DNA of 64,000 bases, from positions 3,038,001-3,102,000 of the forward strand of contig NZ_CP022986.1 in the NCBI RefSeq assembly GCF_002770595.1. Direction: 5' to 3'. Both the position numbers and the translations under genes were made by a program. How positions within the stretch are numbered: the stretch's first letter is position 1; the number at the start of each line of letters is the position of its first letter. Positions 25,416 through 33,987 of the stretch are shown piece by piece. Below the pieces are notes generated by a model. It was given only the letters and a program-made list of their open reading frames with translations, did not search any database and was not told where the DNA came from. Source of the DNA: Chryseobacterium camelliae. Lineage in GTDB: Bacteria > Bacteroidota > Bacteroidia > Flavobacteriales > Weeksellaceae.

Positions 25416-27503
25416 CTATTCCCTGTTTTTCACCAGTATCCATCCGGTATATTTCGTCTGGGTATTGTTTTTATCGTTCTCGGTCCACGTGATGGTGTAC
25501 CAGTACGTTCCGGTAAGAACTTTTTTACCTCCGGAGGTACCGTTCCATTTGAAGTTTCTTAGCTGGTCCGCTACGTAAAGCTGGTTTCCATATCGGTCAT
25601 AGATGGTGAATACCAGGTTTTTCTTGTAGGCTAAAGCCGTGTAGTCTATTTCATCGTTGATATTGTCACCATTAGGCGTGATGACATTGATCAGATTCGG
25701 AACCGTTACCTGTACTTCTACAGGATTACAGTCGTAAGCATCTTTCACATATACTTTAGCTTCTCCTCTCGGAAGTCCTGTGAAAACATTTGAATCCTGC
25801 CAGTTCACACCGTCAATAGAATATTGGTATGGGCTCTTCCCGCCGTTTGCGGTGATGGTAATGGTATTGTTGGAAATCTCTATGCCGGTAATCACGGGCT
25901 GTTCGGAAGAATAGACACGGACATTCTGGAGCGTGAAGCATTTTCCTGTTTTCAGTTTTACCCAATACATCCCTACACTTACGCCCTGGATGCTTTGTGT
26001 GGTAGCACCGGTACTCCACTCATATCCGTCAAAGCCGGGACCGGCATCCAGCGTAGTCCTGTCTTCAATACAAATGGTCTGGTCTTTCAGGACGGTAGAT
26101 TTTACCGGAGGAAGAACTATAAGATTGATTTTTGAAATGGCAAAACATCCGTCTGCGCTTGTTACCCTCACGTACACTACACCATTCGCTGAAATATAAG
26201 CTGCAGGATTAAGGATTTCATTCGTCTGGCTCAGTGCATTGGCATTGGTCGTATAAAATTTCTTGGTAATACCGGTCTGAGTGGACACTGCCGCAGATGG
26301 AAGATCAAATGCCGCTGTAGTGATATTGGTATCAATATAACACGATTCCAGCGTCGCATCTTTTACCACTACCACAGGTAAAAAGTCCAGTGTAATCACT
26401 GAATCATCTGAGCAGCCCTCGGAAGAGGTCACTTTTACATATACTTTTCCGGGACCGGAAACGTAAGCAGTAGGGTTCATGATCTGGTTGGTGCCTGCGT
26501 TCAGGTCATTCAGGGTAGGATAGTATTTTTTAGTAGCCGTAGGTTCGCTGAAAACATCGGCCAGGGTGAGGTTAAAGGTTGCGGTACCGGCACCGTTATT
26601 GTTACAGGCAAGCAGGTTGGCATCCTTGGCAACAATATTTCCCTGTTTGAATTTGAACGGCCCGATCTGCGTACAGCTGTTGATCGGGTTATTAGGGTTG
26701 GCCGGGTCCTGGTAATGGATGCTGTAGTAGTAAATATCGGTTCCGTTTACTGTAACGGGACCCGTAATCGGGTTCGCTCCTGTAAGGGCATCATTGGAAG
26801 AATAGTGGTAAGAAACCTGGAAATTGGCATTACCGTTAACAATGCCGTTTGTCAGGGTACTGAAGTCAAATGTAGTAGGCAGCTGGCATTTCAGGATTTC
26901 ATTAGGAGCGCCTGTTGTCGCGCTGGGATTTCCAGGGGCTACAAATGGATTTGGCGTTAAGTTCGGATCTGTAAAAGGGGAAGCCAGCGTAGCGGTCCCT
27001 CCCCAGGTAAGGGAGAATCCCATGGTGTTGGTAGAGAAGTTATCGACGATCATGTAGTATGTTTCGCCGGGTAAAACATCCATATATTTTACAAACCGGT
27101 CACCTCCGGCTCCTTCTGTGGTATCAGTGGACGTCATATTCAGTCCTGTAGGACCTCCTCCTGCAGCAAAAGAACATCTCACCGGAGTACCAAGGCTTCC
27201 GCACTGAACATTGGGGCCGTATACAGCCCAGTCATAATCCGTGCTTACAGGGTTATTGGGGTTTACTGTAGGATCGATAACAAAGGTAAGTGTACCTCCG
27301 GTAGCAATCGTAAATTTATACCATACGGAAAAATGTTCTGTAGACAGGCATCCTCCCAATGGGCTTTCCTGCACCAATCCGTGGCCGCTGGGGGTATAGG
27401 ACTGGCCTGAATTCCCACATACTGCAATAGCTGTAGAGCAGTCTGACTGTGAAAAATACAGATGTGACAGGGATAAAAGTAAAACGAGTAGTAACTTTTT
27501 CAT
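25416..27503 (-). CDS. Secreted PPC-like-headed protein with T9SS type B sorting domain (paralogue 3)
   Basis: 695 residues. Signal peptide about 1-18, then an N-terminal Cys-containing beta domain about 19-175 (TAIAVCGNSGQSYTPSG, WYKFTIATGGTLTF, GETYYMIVDNFSTNTMGFSLTW) that resembles bacterial pre-peptidase C-terminal (PPC) domains. Next come a spacer, two repeated modules (KKYYPTLNDLNAGTNQI, VYVKVTSSEGCSDD), the Ig-like and SprB-repeat-like modules and the type B C-terminal domain at about 606-695. T9SS substrate, probably bound at the surface. No catalytic domain is seen. The C-terminal half matches the lectin-headed protein at 20695 best. Confidence 0.88.
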   Translation of the reverse strand: MKKLLLVLLLSLSHLYFSQSDCSTAIAVCGNSGQSYTPSGHGLVQESPLGGCLSTEHFSVWYKFTIATGGTLTFVIDPTVNPNNPVSTDYDWAVYGPNVQCGSLGTPVRCSFAAGGGPTGLNMTSTDTTEGAGGDRFVKYMDVLPGETYYMIVDNFSTNTMGFSLTWGGTATLASPFTDPNLTPNPFVAPGNPSATTGAPNEILKCQLPTTFDFSTLTNGIVNGNANFQVSYHYSSNDALTGANPITGPVTVNGTDIYYYSIHYQDPANPNNPINSCTQIGPFKFKQGNIVAKDANLLACNNNGAGTATFNLTLADVFSEPTATKKYYPTLNDLNAGTNQIMNPTAYVSGPGKVYVKVTSSEGCSDDSVITLDFLPVVVVKDATLESCYIDTNITTAAFDLPSAAVSTQTGITKKFYTTNANALSQTNEILNPAAYISANGVVYVRVTSADGCFAISKINLIVLPPVKSTVLKDQTICIEDRTTLDAGPGFDGYEWSTGATTQSIQGVSVGMYWVKLKTGKCFTLQNVRVYSSEQPVITGIEISNNTITITANGGKSPYQYSIDGVNWQDSNVFTGLPRGEAKVYVKDAYDCNPVEVQVTVPNLINVITPNGDNINDEIDYTALAYKKNLVFTIYDRYGNQLYVADQLRNFKWNGTSGGKKVLTGTYWYTITWTENDKNNTQTKYTGWILVKNRE

Positions 27504-27524
27504 TGTAAAACAGTTTTAATAAAA

Positions 27525-27532
27525 CAAATGTA
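27525..27532 (-). promoter_or_regulatory. -7 box (TACATTTG) for the T9SS gene at 25416-27503
   Basis: Reverse-strand TACATTTG fits TAnnTTTG and ends 21 bases before the start codon. Confidence 0.45.
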
Positions 27533-27573
27533 ATGAAAATATTAAAAAAATGTTATTTTCTACTTTCCGGATA

Positions 27574-27601
27574 TGAAGAAACCGCTTATTTAAGCGGTTT
27601 C
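27574..27601 (-). terminator. Hairpin after the second PPC-headed T9SS gene
   Basis: Stem GAAACCGCTT (27578-27587) / AAGCGGTTTC (27592-27601), 4-base loop. The T run on the reverse strand is weak. Confidence 0.7.
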
Positions 27602-27620
27602 TGTCATTATGATGAAATTT

Positions 27621-29696
27621 TTATTCTCTGTTTTTTACCATCACCCAACCGGAATATTTGAATGGGGTATTCTTTTTATCATTTTCATTCCAGGTTACTG
27701 AATACCAGTAGGTGCCTGTAGGAACTTTCTTGCCTCCCGAAGTACCATCCCACTTATATCCGTTGGATTTGTCCGCCTGGAATATTTTCACTCCGTACCT
27801 GTCGAAAATGCTGAATATCAGGCTTTGTTTTCCGGCTAATGCAGAATAATCAATAACGTCATTGATTCCGTCGCCGTTCGGAGTAATAACATTGATCAGG
27901 TTAGGAACGATTACTGTTATACTGATCGGATCACAGTCATAGGCATCTTTCACGTAAATCATATTGTCACCTCTCGGAACATTATTGAATACATTGGAAT
28001 CCTGCCATTTGATATTGTCCATGGAGTATTTGTATGGTGGTGTTCCTCCTGTAACGCTTGCTGTTACCACATTGTTGGCAATGTCAATATTGGTAATGAC
28101 CGGCTGCTCGGAAGGATATACTTTTACCGTCTGTAAGCTCACGCAATCTCCGGTTTTCAGTTTCACCCAGTACGTGCCTACTCCAACATTGGTGATGGTA
28201 CGTGTCGTTGCTCCTGTGCTCCACTCATATCCGTTGAATCCAGGGCCTGCATCAAGCGTTGTGGTATCTTCAATACAGATGATCTTATCTTCCAATACAC
28301 TGGAGTATACCGGAGGCAGTACAATTAAGGTTACTTTAGCAATGTTGTAACATCCGTTCGAATTGGATACTCTTACATAGATTACACCGTTAGGAGCAAT
28401 ATAAGGTGAAGGAGTAGCAATTTCGTTGGTCTGGTTTACGGCATCCGTAAGTGAAGGGTAATATTTCTTGGTTACCCCAGTCTGGGTAGTTACAGCTGCT
28501 GTTGTAAGGTTGAAAGAAGCCGTGGCAGGGCTGCCCTCAATGAAGCATGACCTCAGGGTAGCTTCCGTTACTGTAACAACAGGATTGAAATTCAGGGTGA
28601 TCTTTGCATCATCTGAACATCCCTGAAGGGTGGTTACTTTTACATAGACCGTTCCTGTTGAAGATACATAATTGGTAGGTGTCGTAATTTCATTGGTCCC
28701 TGCATTAAGGTCTGCAAGGGTAGGATAATATTTCTTAATGGCTGTAGGGTCTGAGAATACAGCAGCCGTGGTGAGGTCATATACTGCTGTACCGGCATTG
28801 TTGTTATTACACCCACTCAGCGTAGCGTCCTGAGCGGTGATATTGCCCAGCTTGAATTTAAATGTCCCGGTCTGCTTACATTTGCTGATGGCACTGTTCG
28901 GATTAACAGGGTCTGCATAGCTGATGCTGTAATAATATACTGAAGTGGTATTAACCGTTTGTGGTGTCGTAATCGGATTGTTGCCGGTAAGGGCATCGTT
29001 GGCTGAAGTATGGTAGCTTACCACGAAATTAGGGTTTCCGTTAATGATTCCTGCGGATAATGTGCTGAAATCAAAAACAGCAGGAGTGGCACATACAATA
29101 ACCTCGTTAGGTCCGTTAGGAGTAGCGTTAGGGCTTCCAGGCGGAATAAAAGGGTTGGGCTGTATTGCAGAGGTAAATGGTGAAGAAAGTGTGGCTGTTC
29201 CTCCCCAGGTAAGAACAAATCCATTGGTATTGGCAGAGAAGTTATCTATGATCAGGTAATAGGTTTCTCCGGCAAGGACATCCATATATTTACAGAATCC
29301 GTCACCACCGGCCCCTTCGGAAAGGTCTGTGGCAGTCATATTCAGTCCGGTAAGGATTCCGCTTGCCGTTGAAGCATAAGAACATCTTACAGGAGCACCC
29401 AGGCTTCCGCATTGTTTATTGGGACCGAAAACCGCCCAGTCATAATCTGCCTGTGCGTTAGGGGTGATCAGGAAAGTAAGGGTTCCGCTGGTAGATGCTG
29501 TAAATGTATACCATACGGAATAATGCTCAGAAGTAAGGCAGCCGCCTCCCAGAGGGTTTTCCTGTATATTCCCGAATCCGCTGGGCGTATAGGAAATAGC
29601 AGAGTTCCCGCAGACAGCAAGACTGGATGTACAGTCTGACTGTGCATAAAATATCTGACAGAATATCATCAGAAAAACAAGTAAAACTTTTTTCAT
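27621..29696 (-). CDS. Secreted PPC-like-headed protein with T9SS type B sorting domain (paralogue 4)
   Basis: 691 residues, built like paralogue 3: signal peptide about 1-18, Cys-containing PPC-like head (SLAVCGNSAISYTPSGFG, WYTFTASTSGTLTF, GETYYLIIDNFSANTNGFVLTW), two repeated modules, Ig-like and SprB-repeat-like modules, type B C-terminal domain about 602-691. Its C-terminal half (ALAGKQSLIFSIFDRYG, KVPTGTYWYSVTWNENDKKNT) is closest to the lectin-headed protein at 18329, the opposite pairing to its head. Predicted T9SS surface protein. Confidence 0.88.
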   Translation of the reverse strand: MKKVLLVFLMIFCQIFYAQSDCTSSLAVCGNSAISYTPSGFGNIQENPLGGGCLTSEHYSVWYTFTASTSGTLTFLITPNAQADYDWAVFGPNKQCGSLGAPVRCSYASTASGILTGLNMTATDLSEGAGGDGFCKYMDVLAGETYYLIIDNFSANTNGFVLTWGGTATLSSPFTSAIQPNPFIPPGSPNATPNGPNEVIVCATPAVFDFSTLSAGIINGNPNFVVSYHTSANDALTGNNPITTPQTVNTTSVYYYSISYADPVNPNSAISKCKQTGTFKFKLGNITAQDATLSGCNNNNAGTAVYDLTTAAVFSDPTAIKKYYPTLADLNAGTNEITTPTNYVSSTGTVYVKVTTLQGCSDDAKITLNFNPVVTVTEATLRSCFIEGSPATASFNLTTAAVTTQTGVTKKYYPSLTDAVNQTNEIATPSPYIAPNGVIYVRVSNSNGCYNIAKVTLIVLPPVYSSVLEDKIICIEDTTTLDAGPGFNGYEWSTGATTRTITNVGVGTYWVKLKTGDCVSLQTVKVYPSEQPVITNIDIANNVVTASVTGGTPPYKYSMDNIKWQDSNVFNNVPRGDNMIYVKDAYDCDPISITVIVPNLINVITPNGDGINDVIDYSALAGKQSLIFSIFDRYGVKIFQADKSNGYKWDGTSGGKKVPTGTYWYSVTWNENDKKNTPFKYSGWVMVKNRE

Positions 29697-29712
29697 AAGG
29701 GGAAATTTGTAG

Positions 29713-29720
29713 CAAATATA
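29713..29720 (-). promoter_or_regulatory. -7 box (TATATTTG) for the T9SS gene at 27621-29696
   Basis: Reverse-strand TATATTTG fits TAnnTTTG and ends 16 bases before the start codon. Confidence 0.5.
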
Positions 29721-29781
29721 AAAAAAAGTTGCCTTTTATTTAATATTTACGTAACATAAATATTAAAACGCAAATAGTCTC

Positions 29782-31017
29782 CTAATATTGCATTTTTCTC
29801 AGCTTTGCATTTGTAGTTCCGACAAGTAAGGCAATAAGCACCGTCATGCTTCCACCGAAAACCACTGAGCGCACCACACCCAGCAGTTTCGCCATAAGCC
29901 CGCTTTCAAACTGGCCCATTTCATTGCTGGACATGATAAAAATGGAGTTAACGCTGAGAACCCTTCCCCGGATGTGATCAGGGGTTTTAAGTTGTACGAT
30001 CGTTCCACGGATGACGACGGAAATTCCGTCAAGCATTCCGCTCATCACCAGGAACATAAAAGAAAGCCAGTACAAGTGGGATAGCCCGAATCCTATAATG
30101 CAGAGCCCGAATCCGGCTACTGCTATTAGAAGGATTTTACCCTGGTTTCTCCTCAGCGGGATAATGGATAATACCGTAATAATACACATGGAACCTATAT
30201 CAGACGCTGCATTCAGCAATCCGAATCCTTCCGCGCCAACTTTAAGGATGTCCGTAGCATATACCGGGATCATGGCTACGGCGCCTCCGAAGAGTACTGC
30301 AAACATATCCAGGCAGAGTGCGCCCAGGATCTCTTTTGTTTTCAGGATGTACGTAATTCCTTCACCCATGCTCTGCATGACGTTTACCGTCTCTTTTTTA
30401 TACTCAGAATACTGTTTATTAAGCTGCCAGAAAAACAGGGAAGCCACAAAAATCAGTGAGAGGATGACCACCAGTGTCCATTGTACCCCGAAATACCCGA
30501 TCAGGAAGCCGCCAACGGCATGTCCGCAAACTGAAGAAATCAGAAATGTTGCCTGATTCAACGTAATGGCATTGGGCAGGTTTTCTTTTTTGACGATTTT
30601 CGGAATCATGGAAGGTACGATAGGGCCTATGAAAGCCCGTGCTATACCGGTGAAGAAAATAACGCCGTAGATGAAATAAGTGATCTGATGGCTGGTAAAA
30701 TGGATTTCTACATTCAGGAAAGCCGGAATCAGCAACAGCCCGATCAGGAATATATAGGCATAATTGCAGATCAGCAGCAGTTTTTTCTTTTCATTCATAT
30801 CAATCACATGGCCTGCATACAGGGCACAGCTTACGGCTGGAATAACTTCCGAAAGTCCGATCAGGCCAATAGAGAAGGGATCTTTTGTCAGCTGGTAAAC
30901 CCACCAGCCCAATAAGGTGGCCAGCATCCTGAACGCTAAAACGATAAAAAATCTTCCCGTAAGAAGATTTCTGAACTCAATATTTTGCAGTGTCTTTAAC
31001 GGAGTGAATGAAATCAT
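29782..31017 (-). CDS. MFS transporter (enterobactin-exporter-like)
   Basis: 411 residues from the ATG at 31017; a TTG two codons upstream lies in the -7 box and is rejected. About 12 hydrophobic segments in two halves. The pattern FRNLLTGRFFIVLAFRMLATLLGWWVYQLT at the start and VVIRGTIVQLKTPDHIRGRVLSVNS in the second half is typical of the MFS_3/EntS group of drug and siderophore exporters. The substrate is not determined. No operon partner. Confidence 0.88.
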   Translation of the reverse strand: MISFTPLKTLQNIEFRNLLTGRFFIVLAFRMLATLLGWWVYQLTKDPFSIGLIGLSEVIPAVSCALYAGHVIDMNEKKKLLLICNYAYIFLIGLLLIPAFLNVEIHFTSHQITYFIYGVIFFTGIARAFIGPIVPSMIPKIVKKENLPNAITLNQATFLISSVCGHAVGGFLIGYFGVQWTLVVILSLIFVASLFFWQLNKQYSEYKKETVNVMQSMGEGITYILKTKEILGALCLDMFAVLFGGAVAMIPVYATDILKVGAEGFGLLNAASDIGSMCIITVLSIIPLRRNQGKILLIAVAGFGLCIIGFGLSHLYWLSFMFLVMSGMLDGISVVIRGTIVQLKTPDHIRGRVLSVNSIFIMSSNEMGQFESGLMAKLLGVVRSVVFGGSMTVLIALLVGTTNAKLRKMQY

Positions 31018-31020
31018 GCA

Positions 31021-31028
31021 CAAAAATA
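31021..31028 (-). promoter_or_regulatory. -7 box (TATTTTTG) three bases before the MFS gene
   Basis: Reverse-strand TATTTTTG fits TAnnTTTG and is separated from the ATG by TGC only. It also serves as the T run of the hairpin at 31028-31051. Confidence 0.5.
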
Positions 31029-31051
31029 GCCCTAAATATCCATTCAGGGCT
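31022..31051 (-). terminator. Hairpin after the small lipoprotein gene, overlapping the MFS promoter
   Basis: AGCCCT (31028-31033) pairs with AGGGCT (31046-31051) around 12 bases; on the reverse strand ATTTTT follows. Confidence 0.55.
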
Positions 31052-31105
31052 TTACAGAGTATGTATTTTTAAATGATAAATCAAATAATGCGCGAAAGAC
31101 CGTAT

Positions 31106-31471
31106 CTATTTATCTGCTCTCGAAGAGCTCAGTACCAATGCGGCTACTCCGGCTGCACCGATTACTACAGCACCAGCTGTAACTCTTGCTTTTGATCTGT
31201 CTTTAACCGCAGATACATTGGATTTCGGGATGATTACCACTGTACTGTCTTTCTTGCCTGCAGTTCCTATGATATTGTCACCGTCTACATTACGGAACAG
31301 CATGGTCTGCTTTTTAGAACCGTCTTTTAAGGTTACCACATACATTTTGCCGGCCTCCAGGTTAGAATAATCGTTTTTTGAGATGTCTTCAGTATATTTT
31401 GTAGTGGCGCACGACGAAATGACGAATAGACTTGTTAATAAAGATGATTTAAAAAGTACAGATGCTTTCAT
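31106..31471 (-). CDS. Small lipoprotein, unknown function
   Basis: 121 residues. Signal sequence with lipobox (LFVISSC, Cys21) and a mature beta-rich part (MYVVTLKDGSKKQTMLFRNVDGDNIIGT, TVVIIPKSNVSAVKDR) that looks like a small SH3-like or bacterial-lipoprotein barrel. It ends in a Gly/Ala-rich hydrophobic stretch (GAVVIGAAGVAALVL), which could be a second membrane contact. Function not recognised. It has its own -7 box and is followed by a hairpin. Confidence 0.75.
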   Translation of the reverse strand: MKASVLFKSSLLTSLFVISSCATTKYTEDISKNDYSNLEAGKMYVVTLKDGSKKQTMLFRNVDGDNIIGTAGKKDSTVVIIPKSNVSAVKDRSKARVTAGAVVIGAAGVAALVLSSSRADK

Positions 31472-31490
31472 TTTTATTTTTTAGGTTTTT

Positions 31491-31498
31491 CAAATTTA
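31491..31498 (-). promoter_or_regulatory. -7 box (TAAATTTG) for the small lipoprotein gene
   Basis: Reverse-strand TAAATTTG fits TAnnTTTG and ends 19 bases before the start codon at 31471. Confidence 0.5.
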
Positions 31499-31541
31499 TA
31501 ATTTTTTTTGAATATACGTTTTCGGAATTGAAAAAATGTGG

Positions 31542-33041
31542 TTAAAGTTTATAAACTTCTAACAAATCTGCAATTATCCTGTCATTGGCAAGCCTTGGGA
31601 TCTTATTCTGTCCTCCCAGTTTCCCCTGTGATTTTGCATAGTCCTGAAATGCATTTTTCTGCAGGTAAGAAATGTTGAGGGGCTGAAGGATATTGCCGGA
31701 AATCAGGTCGTCATAATAGGTATTGCGCTGTCTCATCTGATGGTCCAGTTCCTGTCTGAAAGCTTCAGGGTCTGCCGGTGTTTTTTCAAATTCAATAAAC
31801 CATTCGTGGTAGGGAAGGCCAGACTGAGGATTGACTTCCGGGGCCAGGTGAAATTCTGTTATCTGTGCCGGAAATTTCTGCAGGGTAGCTTTAATGGCTT
31901 CTTCCGCTTCAAAAGCAATCACATGCTCACCGAAGGCTGAAGTATAATGCTTGGTTCTCCCGCTTACCAGAATCCTGTAAGGATCTTTACTGATGAAACG
32001 GATCACATCACCAATCGAATACGCCCATAAGCCTGAATTGGTGGTCAGGATCATGGCATAGTCTTTATTAAGTTCGATATCTTTTAAGGTCAGCCTGGCA
32101 GCACCGGGTTTCCCATATTCTTCAAGAGGGATAAATTCATAAAAAATACCATGGTTGGTAAGCAGCAGAAGTCCTTCTCTGGTGTAATCATCCTGAAATG
32201 CGAAGAACCCTTCAGAAGCCGGAAAGGTCTGGATGATATCTACCGTTCCGCCCAGCAGATCTTCCATTTTTTCACGGTAAGGTTCATAATTCACGCCGCC
32301 GGTAACGATAAGCTGAAGATTGGGGAAAATCTGTTTTATTTTTTTGCCGTGCTTTTCCGTCAGCTTTTCAAAGTACATGATCAGCCATGGCGGGATGCCT
32401 GAGATGAGCGTCATATTTTCCTTCTCCGTCTCCAGGACAATCCGGTCAACCTTCGTTTCCCAGTCTTCGATGATATTGGTTTCCCAGCTGGGAAGCCTGT
32501 TTTTCTGCAGGTATGCCGGGATATGATGGGCCACGATTCCTGACAGCCTGCCGGTTTTTACTCCATACAGGTCCTCAAGCTCCGGGCTTCCCTGGAGGAA
32601 GATCATTTTTCCGCCTACAAAATCTGCGTTATTTTTTTGTGCGATATAGTGGAACAGGGCACTTTGTGCTCCTGCAACCTGAAAAGGCATTCCTTCGTGG
32701 GAAATAGGGATGTATTTGGAGCCTGAAGTAGTTCCCGACGTTTTCGCGAAATATTCCGGGATGTCCGGCCATAAAATATTAGCCTGGCCTTTTTTCATCC
32801 GTTCAATATATGGTTTGATATCTTCATAATCGGAGACAGCAACCTTTGCCTGAAAATCTTTTACAGACCGGATGTTTTCAAAACCGCGCTCTCTTCCAAA
32901 CAGTGTTTTTTCAGCCTTTCTAACCAATTCAAGCAATAATGTTTCCTGGTTTTGCACAGGATTGTTTCCGGAAGCACCGGCTTTGCGGACGTGTTTTCTG
33001 GCCCATAAGAGCGCCACTTGTTTCTTGAGGAAGTTTAACAT
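31542..33041 (-). CDS. GH3 family acyl-adenylating protein
   Basis: 499 residues, usual length for the bacterial GH3 family. The ATP-binding motif is at 100-109 (KTSGTTSGSKYIPIS), with LIVTGGVNYEPYREKM and YSIGDVIRFISKDPYRILVSGRTKHYTSAFGEHV as the later core motifs. Plant GH3 enzymes join amino acids to auxin or jasmonate through an acyl-adenylate. Bacterial members are common in Bacteroidota but their substrates are unknown. Transcribed alone, with a -7 box 4 bases before the ATG. Confidence 0.92.
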   Translation of the reverse strand: MLNFLKKQVALLWARKHVRKAGASGNNPVQNQETLLLELVRKAEKTLFGRERGFENIRSVKDFQAKVAVSDYEDIKPYIERMKKGQANILWPDIPEYFAKTSGTTSGSKYIPISHEGMPFQVAGAQSALFHYIAQKNNADFVGGKMIFLQGSPELEDLYGVKTGRLSGIVAHHIPAYLQKNRLPSWETNIIEDWETKVDRIVLETEKENMTLISGIPPWLIMYFEKLTEKHGKKIKQIFPNLQLIVTGGVNYEPYREKMEDLLGGTVDIIQTFPASEGFFAFQDDYTREGLLLLTNHGIFYEFIPLEEYGKPGAARLTLKDIELNKDYAMILTTNSGLWAYSIGDVIRFISKDPYRILVSGRTKHYTSAFGEHVIAFEAEEAIKATLQKFPAQITEFHLAPEVNPQSGLPYHEWFIEFEKTPADPEAFRQELDHQMRQRNTYYDDLISGNILQPLNISYLQKNAFQDYAKSQGKLGGQNKIPRLANDRIIADLLEVYKL

Positions 33042-33045
33042 AGGT

Positions 33046-33053
33046 CAAATTTA
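33046..33053 (-). promoter_or_regulatory. -7 box (TAAATTTG) four bases before the GH3 gene
   Basis: Reverse-strand TAAATTTG fits TAnnTTTG and is separated from the ATG by ACCT only. Confidence 0.5.
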
Positions 33054-33097
33054 TAAATAACTGAATAATCTTAACCCATATTGAGTCCGGTAATCAA

Positions 33098-33124
33098 TAA
33101 AAAAACCGATGAATGAATCATCGG
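33098..33124 (-). terminator. Terminator after the basic repeat-protein gene
   Basis: CCGATGA (33106-33112) / TCATCGG (33118-33124), 5-base loop, with a long T run on the reverse strand. Confidence 0.8.
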
Positions 33125-33167
33125 CCTTCGAAATTTGATTATGAAAATAACAACTATATATATAAGT

Positions 33168-33407
33168 TTATTTATTTGCTTTGTATCTCTTATCAGGGGT
33201 ACCGTCCTTCTTAAGCATTTTATTTTCCTTATATCTTTTATCCGGCGTTCCGTCTTTCTTCATTTTGGCGACAGGTTTTGCCGTTTTTGTTTCTGTGGTT
33301 TTTACCGTTTTTACGGTTTGTTGTGCCATTTTTGCCGGCGCTGTCTGCTGAGCTGTGGCAAGTCCCAGTCCAAGAACCAGTGACATGGCGGTTAATAATT
33401 TTCTCAT
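33168..33407 (-). CDS. Small secreted basic protein with tandem repeat
   Basis: 79 residues from the ATG at 33407 (MRKLLTAMSLVLGLGLATAQ); the longer frame lacks a sensible signal start. After a signal peptide comes a Lys/Thr/Ala-rich linker and then two tandem copies of KKDGTPDKRYK followed by ENK or ANK, running to the C-terminus. The mature protein is strongly basic. No known domain recognised; a role in the envelope, such as binding acidic polymers or DNA, is speculation. Own -7 box and terminator. Confidence 0.7.
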   Translation of the reverse strand: MRKLLTAMSLVLGLGLATAQQTAPAKMAQQTVKTVKTTETKTAKPVAKMKKDGTPDKRYKENKMLKKDGTPDKRYKANK

Positions 33408-33434
33408 GAGATTGTTTGTATTTGTTTTCTTGAT

Positions 33435-33442
33435 CAAAGATA
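33435..33442 (-). promoter_or_regulatory. -7 box (TATCTTTG) for the basic repeat-protein gene
   Basis: Reverse-strand TATCTTTG fits TAnnTTTG and ends 27 bases before the ATG at 33407, which supports that start over the upstream one inside the box region. Confidence 0.5.
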
Positions 33443-33534
33443 GATAAAAAACCGGACTGAAAAATCTGCCTTTTAGAAACTTAACTAAAGTTTATCAGTG
33501 CTTAAAAAAAGATTAAACTTCCTGTTATTCTATA

Positions 33535-33568
33535 CATAAAACTTGCTCCTCAAAACTGAGAAGCAGGT
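33535..33568 (-). terminator. Terminator after the 130-residue lipoprotein gene
   Basis: ACTTGCTCCTCA (33541-33552) pairs with TGAGAAGCAGGT (33557-33568) with one mismatch and one G-T pair around AAAC; GTTTTATG follows on the reverse strand. Confidence 0.75.
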
Positions 33569-33594
33569 CCTTACATATTGCATGAATAGTTGGT

Positions 33595-33987
33595 TTAACG
33601 GGTACAGTTAGCTGTCCACGTTTTACCGTCTCTCGTAAAGAACATTTTCAATTCGTTATTGTCTATTCTGATGTATGTGGTTGCATTGGAACCTACCATC
33701 ACCAAAGTATTGTCGCCTGTCTGCTGAAATTCTACACCGTTAAGGTCCGGGATGTTGTTCGAGAAAGCAAAGTTATACTTTGTTCCGCTGGCAATTTTCG
33801 TTACAAACACGCTTCCGTCATTCGCACTGATGTTATTACTGCCTTCGTTGTAAGAAACACTTCCTCTGTATGTTCCTGCAAAGAAGTCGTTATTCGCAGG
33901 ATCATCATCATCGCTGCATGAAGTGAAAGACAATGCCGTGAAGAATACCAGCATAAATAAGCCTAAGATTTTGATTGCTTTTTTCAT
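33595..33987 (-). CDS. Small lipoprotein, unknown function
   Basis: 130 residues. Signal sequence with lipobox (LSFTSC, Cys24) followed by the acidic SDDDDPANND typical of surface-exposed lipoproteins in Bacteroidota. The mature part reads as a small beta barrel (FAGTYRGSVSYNEG, YNFAFSNNIPDLNGVEF, TYIRIDNNELKMFF) ending in WTANCTR. It resembles lipocalin-like small lipoproteins in outline, but no family is recognised. It lies alone, divergent from mfd. Confidence 0.75.
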   Translation of the reverse strand: MKKAIKILGLFMLVFFTALSFTSCSDDDDPANNDFFAGTYRGSVSYNEGSNNISANDGSVFVTKIASGTKYNFAFSNNIPDLNGVEFQQTGDNTLVMVGSNATTYIRIDNNELKMFFTRDGKTWTANCTR

